Notes: generated from the sequence alone by a model not told the origin. Positions 47,265-55,689 are shown, counted from the first letter of the stretch. The stretch is 64,000 nucleotides of DNA from Peromyscus leucopus (GCF_004664715.2 NC_051075.1:88579209-88643208), one strand, 5' to 3'. Numbers and translations are program-made.

Positions 47265-50200
47265 ATTAGCAGCAAATTAAAATCTGAGACCTATACTTAG
47301 TTCTGTTTGAGTCCAAATTAACTCATGAAATAGAAAACCCCAAGTCACAAAAGACTACTAAAAATGGACCATCCCACCCTTTGGAAAGGCACTATCCCTA
47401 CATGAACAATGGTAGTACTTGTCATCCCAGGTATTCTCGAGAGAAGTCCCCTGATGGCAAGGTCTGCTTCTGTGCACAAAGTAAGTCTCCATGACCAGAC
47501 ATTTCTGTGGTGGGAGGCTGCTGGGAGGAAGTGTGGAGACAGGCCTGTACACCTTACAGCATTGTTGATCTGAGGGAAGCTAGTGATTTTCAACAGTTTC
47601 TCCCTTTAGTTCAGTTAAAACTTGAAATTGAGACTGGGTTAGTGGCCTTTAATCCCAGCACTCTGGAGGCAGAGATAGGCAGATCTCTGAGTTCAAGGCC
47701 AGACTGGTCTATACAGAGTGAGTTCCAGGATAACCAGGGCTGCACAAGAAACCCTGTCTCAAAGAAACGAAAAATAAAAACTGAAAACATTTGAAAGGTG
47801 TCAATTCTAGAGGAGAGAGAAAAGGTATGTGCTTACTCCCCTAAATATCCAGAAAGGCCATTTACTTCCATGTTCTAGAATTATTTGTTGAGTAAGCAGG
47901 AAACGTTAAGAAACATTCTCAAGCTCGGGTCTCATGTTATTATCCCTGTGTTTACTGTCTAAGGAAAAAACTCCAGGGGCTGGAGAGGCAACTCGTGGTT
48001 CAGAACACCTGTTGTTCTTTCAGGGGATCCAGGTTCCCAGCATTCACAGAGTGGTTCACAACCATCCATACCTTCCAGTTCCAGAGGATTCGGTGCCCTC
48101 TTCCAACCTCTGCAGGTACCAGGCACACACATGGTGTATCTACACATACATGCAGTCAAAACACTCACACACATGAATTAAGTAAATCTAAAAGAAAAAA
48201 AAAATGTGAGGAAGAACTTAACCTGTGGCCACAGCTACTCAGAAGGCTGAGGCGAGGGGCACTAGAAGAAAAAAGGGATAGGAAACTGGACAATACCTTC
48301 AATTTCAGCCTGGTTTTGTCTGCCTCATAAAGCACTTTCTCATCCTCAAGTTCATCTTCATACAGCTGAGGATCAAAAGGTCTAAAAATTGATGCCATAT
48401 TAGTCATAATTAGTGACTGATTGACACTACAAACCAACCGCCTCTACCACATGCATCACAGCCAACAAGGAACTTCATGAGAACCTTCAGCAAGTATGCC
48501 AATGGCTACTTTCTTGAAACTTCTTTTTAAAACAAACTTCCTGAAATAAAATCCAAACAGGGCTCAAAATTTAAAACCCTCTTTGAGGAAACACATCTTA
48601 GAAAGCACAGATAATAATACCTGGCCCATCCATATTCAAAAAAACCAAGACCTCAGTGCTGTTTAAAGGGCTGTAAACCCAATGAACGGCTTCAAAAGTG
48701 TCCCTTGAGCCAGGCCTCGTGGTACACTCCTTTAATCCCAGCACTCGGGAAGCAGAGGCAGGAGGATCTCAAGGCCAGCTTGGTCTGTGTATGGAGTTCC
48801 AGGACAGCCAGGAAAAAAAGTCCCTTAGCTAAATTAGCCAATATCTTGGCATGGCATTTTTATATTTTTAAAGAATAAATAAATAAAAATTAACAAATTG
48901 AAACCTGGGACCTCTGTTTAGCTTAGGGACTAAAATTTTCCCCATGGAGTTTGTACCTGTATACTTTAGTTAAGAACAGCCAACACTTGGCTGTTTGAAA
49001 CCTGGGACTTATGCAGGGACACTTGGCTCAATCTGGGAGGAGGGGACTGGTGGACTGAGTCTACCAGGTCGATCTCAGTCCTCCGGGGAGGCTTTGCTCT
49101 GGAGGAGGTGGGAATGGGGGGTGGGCTGGGGGGAAGGGAAGGGGGGCAGGAAGGGGGAGAACAAGGGAATCTGTGGCTGTTATGTAGAACTGAATAGTAT
49201 TGTAAAATAATAATAATAATAATAAAAAGATCAGAATTAAAAAAAAAAAAAAGAACAGCCAACACTATTTTGTTGGCAAAGTCGCTGTCTGGTCCAGATT
49301 CAGTGTCGTTTACCCTGACCACCCATGATTTCTCTGGCATCTCTCTCTCTCTCTCATATTCCATATTTTCAGCTTTACATCAGTGACACGTCACATGCCA
49401 TCTGTTCATATGCAGCGGAGTATCAATGGCTAGGAAGACGGCCAGCATCCTAATTCTCTACAGTAACTTAGCCTCCTCTTGTTTTCAGTCACATGAGAAG
49501 AAACCTTTCATCTTATGATTGGCCAACTCCTAACAGTTAATTAACGTTTTAAAGTTATTTTTTTTTCAATCCCTTGAACGTTTTATACAGTTCTCTTACT
49601 TGGGTTCTATCCTGAGGAATCTAGGTAGTTTAACAAAATACAATTCATTCCCTAAGTCAGAGTTGATGCTGGGAATTTCTATTTTTATTCTGGTTTCAGA
49701 AATACGCCGTTCCACATGCTGGTTCTGAGGCACTCTGCAGCCGCCCTAAGGGAGGGATCAGAATGGGAGAACGTGAAGAGACAGGAGAAACGTTCCGGCT
49801 CTGCGTCGGGCAGACACAGGTTTGAAAGGAAGTTAAGTCAGACACCACTTCAGGGGTAGTCAGCTATTCCTTCATCCAAGTCTCTCCCCCAAACCTCACC
49901 CCAACCCCACCCACAAAGAAAAAAATGCCATGGGGAATAAGATACATTATCCTGCATTACTAGAAAGATGAATTTCATTGGCATAGCTATTTTTCTATTT
50001 TGCATGGCATTCAAGGGGTATAAGGAATCCAATCCTTCACTGCTAAGGAACTACTAAAATCAGAAAAGATGATCAACATTGCCCATACAGCACAACACAG
50101 GTGTGGATAAGAAAGACCTTTTAAATCAAAGGCTCTCATGTCAAGAGTCTCTCAGTCCTGTGCCTATTGGCATGGACCTCATTCTAATGGTTCCTCCTGT

Positions 50201-50453
50201 GCCTTCTAATTATTTCCCCAGAGGCCCAGTTCAGCTAAGAATGTCACCACACGGTTAGTCCTCTGTGATTGCCCCCCTCAACATGAGAGACAAAGCTCGA
50301 ATGAGCCTCTTCTGAACCTTTTCCTCCCAGCTTTCAACCCCGTCATCCGTGGTGTCTGGTGACTGTACTCACATCAGGCCGTCTTGGGACAGGTGTTCGC
50401 TGGTCCACATCGCTCTCTGAAGAAATGTCATCTATATCTCCAAACAGATCCAT
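37577..50453 (-). CDS. Leo1-like gene, tandem 3' partial duplicate of Leo1 (joined exons)
   Basis: Leo1 is a subunit of the PAF1 complex on elongating RNA polymerase II. This unit is a second, diverged copy with introns. The join of 50453-50373, 49745-49600, 48381-48297, 45730-45636, 44258-44124, 41915-41783, 40407-40233, 38822-38734 and 37630-37577 totals 993 bases: 330 codons and a stop with no interruption. The exons match Leo1 exons 4-12 in order and phase. It retains the PAF1-binding core (motifs [44 protein letters not shown]) and the acidic C-terminal exons. The acidic N-terminal exons 1-3 were not found before the end of Leo1 at 55.8 kb. The start ATG is provisional: the frame is open upstream to a TGA near 50508. 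Indels against Leo1 are in frame, except one base near the very end that changes the last 17 residues. It is either a functional paralogue or a surprisingly intact pseudogene. Homology is certain; expression is unknown. Confidence 0.8.
37631..38733 (-). other. Leo1-like intron between exons H and I
   Basis: A B2 SINE (+ strand, 37912-38090). The rest is unique and GC-richer near 38220-38700. Confidence 0.85.
38734..38822 (-). CDS. Leo1-like exon H (matches Leo1 exon 11)
   Basis: The acceptor is TTTGCTTTCAG. It reads [20 protein letters not shown], then [10 protein letters not shown]. In-window Leo1 reads [20 protein letters not shown]. Indels are whole codons. In the EEDKA.RLLKAKK block four of five codon differences are synonymous. 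The ancestral donor has become AGAGAG. A GTGAGT 12 bases upstream gives CGC|GTGAGT in the same phase. Confidence 0.93.
38823..40232 (-). other. Leo1-like intron between exons G and H
   Basis: The (AGGGG)n array 39069-39165, B1 antisense 39635-39750 and B2 antisense 39800-39968. Confidence 0.85.
39069..39165. repeat. (AGGGG)n array
   Basis: An almost pure G4A pentamer array of about 97 bases with one shortened unit near 39134. It can form G-quadruplexes on the + strand and is transcribed as C-rich RNA in the Leo1-like direction. Confidence 0.95.
40233..40407 (-). CDS. Leo1-like exon G (matches Leo1 exon 10)
   Basis: It begins [20 protein letters not shown] and ends [19 protein letters not shown]. 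The in-window Leo1 exon ends [17 protein letters not shown]. The donor ACG|GTAAGT leaves one base, the same phase as Leo1. The acceptor is ACAG directly behind a run of 30 T (30 A on the + strand at 40412-40441). The middle is shorter and diverged, with an acidic [13 protein letters not shown] stretch. Confidence 0.9.
40412..40441. repeat. Homopolymer A run, 30 bases
   Basis: 30 A on the + strand. On the - strand it forms the T tract of the Leo1-like exon G acceptor, separated from the AG by only two bases. Confidence 0.9.
40617..40863 (+). mobile_element. Solo LTR, ERVK-like
   Basis: CATTGTCATAAAAAGCCCTT supplies a promoter-like box, GGAATAAAG a poly(A) signal, and the block ends TCCGCCACA. 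The left end is uncertain. It lies in the Leo1-like intron F-G, opposite to that gene. Confidence 0.45.
41333..41362. repeat. (CA)n microsatellite
   Basis: A CA tract at the ragged end of a truncated B1. Confidence 0.9.
41783..41915 (-). CDS. Leo1-like exon F (matches Leo1 exon 9)
   Basis: The acceptor is CGTTTCCTGGCAG and the donor is CAG|GTATGT. It reads [20 protein letters not shown], then [20 protein letters not shown] and DLIQ. One residue is missing against Leo1 [17 protein letters not shown], an in-frame codon loss. Confidence 0.96.
42268..42420 (+). mobile_element. B1 SINE, young
   Basis: Starts GCTGGGCGGTGGTGGCACAC and ends in an A run that continues as (AAT)n to about 42460. Confidence 0.92.
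43131..43600 (+). mobile_element. Cricetid-type composite repeat with internal SINE pieces
   Basis: It starts GGTGATATTTTATTGGTATC, contains two SINE-like pieces and GACCTGGAGGTCTGTATAGA, and ends TTGGCTCTGTGTTTCTTATT. The ends look LTR-like, but no target duplication was found. Confidence 0.45.
44124..44258 (-). CDS. Leo1-like exon E (matches Leo1 exon 8)
   Basis: The acceptor is CCCTCTCCAG and the donor is TTTAG|GTAACT. It reads [20 protein letters not shown], then [20 protein letters not shown] and RLTF. Differences from Leo1 are mostly conservative (I/V, S/T, R/K). About 33 of 46 residues match the remembered mammalian Leo1 segment. Confidence 0.96.
44815..45165. mobile_element. Rodent interspersed repeat (class not assigned)
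   Basis: It starts GTGGTTTGAATGAGCATG and ends AATAGAAAAGTAACTAATAC, with GTGTGGCCTTGCTAGAGGAA inside. This is a familiar rodent dispersed element. Confidence 0.6.
45290..45365 (+). mobile_element. ID SINE
   Basis: GGGGCTATAAGCTCAGTTGG with the tRNA B-box-like GGTTTGATCCCCAGCACTGC. Confidence 0.8.
45584..45613. repeat. Homopolymer C run, 30 bases
   Basis: 30 C in a row on the + strand. On the - strand it is a G run just downstream of the Leo1-like exon D donor. The length may be an assembly approximation. Confidence 0.9.
45636..45730 (-). CDS. Leo1-like exon D (matches Leo1 exon 7)
   Basis: The acceptor is TTTCGAACCAG. It reads [20 protein letters not shown], then [11 protein letters not shown], nearly identical to Leo1. 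The donor is AAG|GTGAGT. A run of 30 G (on this strand) starts 23 bases after the exon. Confidence 0.96.
46025..46105 (+). mobile_element. ID SINE
   Basis: GTGGCAGAGCACTTGCCTGG and CAGTTCTATTCCCAGCACTG show the tRNA-derived body. Confidence 0.75.
46105..46134. repeat. (CA)n tail of an ID SINE
   Basis: It directly follows the ID body, so it probably grew from the SINE A-tail. Confidence 0.9.
46380..46640 (+). mobile_element. 5'-truncated L1, 3' UTR
   Basis: CTACTGGGTTGCCTCATCCA, TGGTTGATATCCCTGGGAGG and a polypurine GGGGGAAAGGGGAAGGGG tract, then an A-rich tail. This is the typical rodent L1 3' end. Confidence 0.75.
46808..46975 (+). mobile_element. B1 SINE
   Basis: GAGCCAGGCGGTGGTGGCGC to the AAACAAAACAAAA tail. 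It has the CAGGACAGGCACCAAAAC variant instead of the GCGCAAAGC one. Confidence 0.92.
47217..47262. repeat. (CA)n tail of a B2 SINE
   Basis: A pure CA tract right after the B2 at 47041-47216. Confidence 0.92.
48297..48381 (-). CDS. Leo1-like exon C (matches Leo1 exon 6)
   Basis: The acceptor is AATTTTTAG. It reads [20 protein letters not shown], then DKTRLKLK, against [20 protein letters not shown] and GRTRLKLK in Leo1. The donor AAG|GTATTG is weak (T at +5). The length of 85 bases matches the Leo1 exon. Confidence 0.95.
48382..49599 (-). other. Leo1-like intron between exons B and C
   Basis: A B1 (48706-48822) and an L1 3'-end insertion (48988-49250) with a perfect 16-base target duplication. 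Confidence 0.85.
48988..49250 (+). mobile_element. 5'-truncated L1 3' end with 16-base target duplication
   Basis: The body has a G-rich polypurine tract (GGGGGGAAGGGAAGGGGGGC), an AAT-rich end and a poly(A) tail. AAGAACAGCCAACACT occurs at 48972-48987 and again at 49251-49266, a perfect target-site duplication. Confidence 0.8.
49600..49745 (-). CDS. Leo1-like exon B (matches Leo1 exon 5)
   Basis: The acceptor is CCTCCCTTAG and the donor is CCCAA|GTAAGA. It carries [20 protein letters not shown], then [20 protein letters not shown]. Leo1 has SETRI-like [20 protein letters not shown] and YFVKLPNFL at the same place. It is the first strand region of the PAF1-binding fold. It is in phase 0 and leaves two bases that complete a Lys with the next exon. 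Confidence 0.93.
49746..50372 (-). other. Leo1-like intron between exons A and B
   Basis: 627 bases of unique sequence with no SINE, the most repeat-free intron of this unit. Confidence 0.85.
50373..50453 (-). CDS. Leo1-like exon A (matches Leo1 exon 4)
   Basis: From ATG it reads [20 protein letters not shown], then PVPRRPD, aligned to the Leo1 segment [20 protein letters not shown]. The donor is GAT|GTGAGT (phase 0). The true exon probably begins further right, after an AG at about 50467-50470 (CCAACACTGAAG|AG), in the same frame (EEYSGN before the Met). Confidence 0.8.
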
Positions 50454-52083
50454 GTTCCCACTATACTCTTCAGTGTTGGGGGAATAGACATTATTAGTGG
50501 GTCTGACTCAAATTATTTTTAAAGTGTTTGTTTTTAATTGGGTGCATGGGGGGAGTGGATATATATGTATGAGTGCAGGTGCCCATGGAGGCCGAGAGTC
50601 AGAGCCCCTGGAGCTAGAGTTACAGAAGGTTGTGAGATGCCCAGCATGGGTGCTGGGAACTGAACCTGAGTCCTCTGCCAGAGCAGTGCCCCCCCACAGC
50701 CCCTAACTAAAGTCCTCTATGTAGTTCCTCAACACATTCCCAGTCTTCACAAACCGAATCTCCAGCTGGCTCCCCAAGCCTGGCCTTCAGCAGCGTCCCT
50801 AGAATGTCTTCAGAGAAGGAAGGCACGGAAGTCACCAGGGGAGCCACTTTGAGGACGGTCCCCAGAGAGCTGGGCATGGTGGTGATCACCTGTAATCCCA
50901 GCATTTAGGCCTAGCCTGGACTACATGAGACCCTGTCTCAAAAACAAAAAAAAAGATGGTTCCAGTAATTCCACGGATTATGACGCTTGCGCGTGGCCTC
51001 TCCATCACGTCACAGCTGAGCTGTGGGGTCAGTGAGCTACCGCCTCACTTCCGAAGTTGGACTGTGGATAATGCGGCGTTTTGTTTTTTTTTTTTTCTGC
51101 CTCGCTGTGTCACTCACTGTGAGGGAAGCAGCTACTTTGATGTGAAGATACCCACTGCCTATGGGGACGCCTACGCCTGTGGTGAGAAACAGGAGGTGCA
51201 TGAGCTAGCTCCGAAACTGATCCTTCAGCTGCAGACGGGCCATCAGAGAGTGCAGCCCTGTGAGAGTACCTGAACCAGAACCTTGGAGCTAAGGCGTTTC
51301 TAGGTCTCCCCACCCCCACCCCCCTACCCCCGCAAGAATCCGAGTGAGAAACTGCTTTGTTGTTCTAAGCTGTTGTGCGCTGGGAAAATTGATCACACAG
51401 CCAGGATACCCAACAGTCACCCAAGAAGCACTTCCTCCCCTCGTCTATATTTTTCTCCCATTCTCTTTATTCTCCAGGGTCCTAAAGAGCCTCCTACAGT
51501 CTCAGGCTACTGAAAGTGGAAGCTTGGGTCCGCCACACCCACAGGATGCACCACAATGACCAGCTTTAAAGGGGTGATCAACTTGTCCAGTAAAGACATA
51601 ACGGAGATGCAGGGGCCAACAGGCTGCCTGACTTCAAACCCTGTCCAGATAATGCTTTCCAAGTCGCAGCCTTTCCAGCGGTCCCTCTGCATGCCTTCAT
51701 CCACTCTGGAAAGCAGTGCTATCGCCCGTGACTGGCAGAGGCTGTTTCACACTGACTACTTACCTGTGCGCAGGAAGACCAGCATCCTGAAACAGTAAAG
51801 TCTAACAGGACAGCTTGCCAATCAAGTAAAACCAGATCCTAGCCCTGAAACGTATCCTAGACTTTAAATACACCACCAAGTTTTTAGCACATTTATCTAT
51901 GTGCGGCGGTCAGGGGATAATGGGAAGGAGTCAGTTCTCACAGGTTATCAGGTGTGGCAGCAAGCATCCTTATCCAGAGGCATCTCCGTGGCCCTACTAA
52001 AAGACCGAGAAGACCCAAATAACAAATACCTTGAGTAAAAGAAGACTACACCACAAAATGCAGCTATTCAAAATAACAGGGAG

Positions 52084-52235
52084 GGTCAGGCGCTGGTGGC
52101 GCACACCTTTAATCCCAGCACTCGGGAGGCAGAGCCAGGCGGATCGCTGTGAGTTCGAGGACAACCTGGGCTACCAAGTGAGTCCCAGGAAAGGCGCAAA
52201 GCTACACAGAGGAACCCCGTCTCGAAAAACCAAAG
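52084..52235 (+). mobile_element. B1 SINE
   Basis: Near full length, with the AGGAAAGGCGCAAAGC insert and an AAAGAAAGAAAGG tail. Confidence 0.9.
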
Positions 52236-52615
52236 AAAGAAAGAAAGGAAGGCATGGTGGTGGCACACGCCAGTAATCCTAGCAATCAGGTGCTTAATAC
52301 AAACAAGAACAACAAAAACACACACACGTAAGTTCAAGGACAGCCTGGGCCATACAGTAAAACACTGCCTAAATAAAAATTTAAAAAAAAAAAAATCTAA
52401 TACACTTAAAGTTAAAATTAGGCAGCCAGGCAGTGGTGACACACACCTTTAATCCCAGCACTCCTGAACTCTGGAGGCAGAGACAGGTGGATCTCTATAT
52501 TTGAGGCCCACCTGATCTACAGAGTGAATTCCAGGACAGCTGAGGCTACCCAGAGAAGCCCTGTCTCAAAGGAAAAAGAAAAAGTTAGGCTTAAAGTTTT
52601 TTTTGCTAGGTTATT

Positions 52616-52619
<4 letters not shown>

Positions 52620-52652
<33 letters not shown>
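52620..52652. repeat. (AT)n tract
   Basis: An alternating TA tract in an AT-rich segment that extends to about 52700. Confidence 0.9.
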
Positions 52653-52655
<3 letters not shown>

Positions 52656-53407
52656 CATGTTATATAATATATTGTATGTAATTATATATATAATTAGATA
52701 ACTAAAGCCGGATAGTGGTGGCACAAGCCTTTAATCCCAGCTCTCAGGAGGCAGAGGCAGGTGGATTTCTGTGAGTTTGAGGCCAGCCTGGTCTACAAAG
52801 TGAGTTCCAGAACAGCCACAGTAGTTACACAGAGAAACCCTGTCTGGAGAAACTTTAAAAATAAAAAATAAATAAAAATAAATAAATATAATAATAATAA
52901 TAATACATAGAACAACTTTCAACTCCAGACCGGAGAAAACACAGGGAAGAGGTAGAATTATTAGATTTTAAATATTTAGCCAGGTATGGTGGCGCACACC
53001 TGTAACCCCAGCACTTAGGAGACAGAGGCGGCAGGATTACTCTGAGTAAGAAGCCATCCTGGGCTACAGAATAAGACTTTGTATTAAAATACAAAAACAA
53101 AATACCCTCCCCCCAAAACGAACAAAGCAACTTAAAATACCTCAGGGCAGGGCCCTGAGTGTAAGAACAGACGTTTTAAAAGATCCCTCATACCCGAGGA
53201 GAGCAGCTGTCCACTGGCCTGGTGACTCTGGGGTACAATGAGGTTGGTTCTCCGGGTCACACTCCCGGAGACTCTGCGGCTGTGGAAAGGAACTGCCTCT
53301 GCTGAGGAGGAGAAGGGCTGGGGGACCCCTCACAGAAGCGCCAAGCCAACAGGAAGCCCCCTGAAGCCCCAGGGGCAAACAGGAAGGAGCAAGTCTCTCC
53401 TCTGCTA

Positions 53408-53815
53408 TCCAACCTTCCAGTCTCCCTACAGCGCCCCCATCAGGGTGGGCATCTGGTAAAGCTGAACACAGCCTTCCAGTCTCCCTACAGCGCCCCCAAC
53501 AGGGAGGGCGTCTGGTAAAGCAGAACACAGCCTTCCAGTCTCTCTACAGCGCCCCCAACAGGGTGGGCATCTGGTAAAGCTGAACACAGCCTTCCAGTCT
53601 CCCTACAGCGCCCCCATCAGGGAGGGAGTCAGGTAAAGCTGAACACAGCCTTCGGCTCCCTGTAGCGCCCCCAACAGGGTGGTTGGTAAAGCTGAACACA
53701 GCCTTCCAGTCTACAGCGCCCCCAACAGGGTGGGCATCTGGTAAAGCTGAACACAGCCTTCGGCTCCCTGTAGCGCCCCCAACAGGATGGCTTGTAAAGC
53801 TGAACACAGCATCAG
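53408..53815 (-). repeat. Minisatellite with seven CTCF-like motifs
   Basis: About seven imperfect copies of a 51-59-base unit (CCTTCCAGTCTCCCTACAG, then CGCCCCCAACAGGGTGGGC and TAAAGCTGAACACAG). Each holds one GCGCCCCC(A)WCAGG core. On the - strand this reads CCTGTTGGGGGCGC or CCTGATGGGGGCGC, which fits 12 of 14 positions of the CTCF core. Cores start at 53431, 53490, 53549, 53608, 53665, 53716 and 53773, all in the same direction. Confidence 0.7.
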
Positions 53816-53941
53816 GGCTTGGAGTTAGGGGAGGTTGGTAACCGACAGCCTAGGAAGGGACACACACAGGCACACACTGCCTTGGGAAGGATGGAGGCAG
53901 ATAAATCTTTTTTAAAAAGTCATTAAAAAAAAAAAAAAAGC

Positions 53942-54112
53942 CTTATTTACTATGTATACAGTGTTCTGCCTGCATGTATACCTGCAGGCCAGAAGAGGGC
54001 ACCAGATCTCATAATGGATGGTTGTGAGCCACCATGTGGGGGCTGGGAATTGAACTCAGGACCTCTGCAAGAACAGCCAGTGCCCTTAACCTCTGAGCCA
54101 TCTCTCAAGCCC
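53942..54112 (-). mobile_element. B2 SINE
   Basis: Near full length, with TACTATGTATACAGTGTTCT at the tail side and CTCTCAAGCCCC at the head. Confidence 0.9.
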
Positions 54113-55495
54113 CAAATAAGGGCTCTTAAGCCAAGTACCCGAGTTTTAACTATGTAAGCCACTAAATACACAAGAACTTAAGTTAGGAAAGGGGTGTGAT
54201 GGTGATTCAGGATTTTTCTTTAAAGAACAAAAAACGTTAACCATGCACTCTAGTCATGGAGCTAAAGATCAAAATTAGGGGCTGGAGAGTGGTGCTCCTG
54301 CAGAGAACCAAATTCAGTTCCCAGCACTCACAACACTCACAGGCATCTCACAACTGCCTATAATTCCTGTTCCAGGAGCCCTGATGCCCTCTTTCGGCCG
54401 CCTCAGATAGCCTCCTCCCCCCCCCCACACCCCCACATACACATAAGCAAAAATTGCAAAACAACTTTTTTACATTTCATTCATTTTAGCCGGGCAGTTG
54501 TAGCGCCTGCCTTTAATTCTCAGGTCGCAGAGGCAGGTGGATCTCTGTGAGATCTAGGCCAGCCTGGTCTACAAAGCAAGTTCTAGAACAGCCAGAGCTG
54601 TTACACAGAGAAATCCTACCTCAAAAACAAAACAGAATAAAAATCACTCATTTTACATTAGTTTTTAAAAAATATATATGATTTACTGTAATTACTCAGG
54701 CAGGTTGAATTGTAACCCTATACACAAATTCATGTCTACACAGAACCTGAGAGTGTGACTTTGCTTGGGATAGGTTTCTGCAGATATAATCAGTTAAAAG
54801 GAGGACGTGCTGGATTTAAATTGGTCCTATGGGTTCTGGTTCTTGCCAACATAGTGCAGAATAAAGACCCAGAACAAGTGCACAAGAAAGCAGCCGTGTT
54901 GACAACAGGCAGGTATCACACGCCACAAGCCAAAGAATTGAAGGAAAGGCAGGATCCTTACCTTGGGAGGAGTGCGGCTCTGTACTCACCTTGATTTCAG
55001 ACCTCCAGATTCTCCAAAAGTCTGAGCGTACGTTTCCACTGTTTTTAATTTTATGAATTTGTGTGTTTTGCCAGCATGTATGTCTGTGCATGATGTTCAT
55101 GTCTGGTGTCCAAGGAGACCAGAAGAGGGCACAGGATTCCCTGGGACAAAGGTCACAGATGGTTGTGAGCCACCATGTGGGTGCCGAGAATCGAACCACT
55201 GAGCCATCTCTCCAGCCCAGGTTTTACTGTTTTAAGCCAACCAACTTGGTGATCCTCTGTTAGGGCAGACCAAGGAAACTAATTACTGAGGGGTTTTCTT
55301 GTCCTCTATGAACTCTGTGTGGGAGAAGAGCGCCTTGCTGTCTTGCCCTAGCCATCCCAGGAGGCGACTTTGTGTGGGAAGAGAGGACGGGGCGACAAAA
55401 AGCAGCAGAAATCCCCACACCTGGACTCTGTAAAATGCTTATGAAATCAGCTTGCTCCCCAGTCCCCTGGAAAAGCAGAGTTCTTTCTTTCTTTC

Positions 55496-55662
55496 TTTTT
55501 TTTTTTTTTTTTTTTTGGTTTTTGAGACAGGGTTTTTCTGTGTAGTTTTGCGCCTTTCCTGGAACTCACTTGGTAGCCCAGGCTGGCCTCGAACTCACAG
55601 AGATCCGCCTGGCTCTGCCTCCTAAGCGCTGGGGTTAAAGGCGTGCGCCACCACCGCCCGGC
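55496..55662 (-). mobile_element. B1 SINE, young, next to the Leo1 3' end
   Basis: Near full length. Its 5' end is about 45 bases past the Leo1 poly(A) signal in the direction of Leo1 transcription. Confidence 0.92.
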
Positions 55663-55689
55663 CAGAAGAGCAGATTTCTTAAGCATAGG

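Larger units (their letters stand above)
45731..48296 (-). other. Leo1-like intron between exons C and D
   Basis: An ID SINE 46025-46105 with (CA)n 46105-46134, (AAAAC)n 46163-46190, an L1 3' end 46380-46640, B2 46640-46785, B1 46808-46975, B2 with (CA)n 47041-47260, B1 47636-47785 and B2 47973-48180, all in + orientation. Confidence 0.85.
50510..55689. other. Spacer between Leo1 end and Leo1-like first exon
   Basis: It contains B2 antisense 50545-50703, a short unique stretch 50707-50866, a B1 piece 50870-50950, a CpG-containing segment 50980-51060, B1 on the + strand at 52084-52235, 52432-52570, 52707-52860 and 52976-53080, (AT)n 52620-52650, the CTCF-like array 53408-53815, B2 53942-54112 antisense, B2 54282-54450, B1 54490-54635, B2 antisense 55045-55219 and B1 antisense 55496-55662. 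The stretch 51300-51900 is unique and not recognised. Confidence 0.8.

Noticed and set aside
48610..48680. A candidate for the Leo1 exon 5 equivalent with [14 protein letters not shown] on the - strand
   Set aside because: Its phase does not fit the next exon. A far better match, with LYFVKLP in phase, is at 49745-49600.
48966..49364. A 132-codon open frame on the - strand
   Set aside because: Mostly antisense L1 3' end and its target duplication.
37577..50470. Leo1-like unit as a processed pseudogene
   Set aside because: The homologous blocks are separated by introns at exactly the Leo1 exon boundaries, so it was copied as genomic DNA.
37577..50470. Leo1-like exons as the real Leo1 of this genome
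   Set aside because: A second set of exons 10-12 at 63.7, 61.5 and 55.9 kb is nearly identical to mammalian Leo1, and the 38-50 kb set is clearly diverged.
51556..51798. An 80-codon open frame on the + strand in unique sequence
   Set aside because: No recognisable family, no splice context and no support beyond the open frame itself.
53142..53807. Two open frames with repeated CSALPDAHP-like text
   Set aside because: Direct read-through of the CTCF-motif minisatellite. Not a protein repeat.
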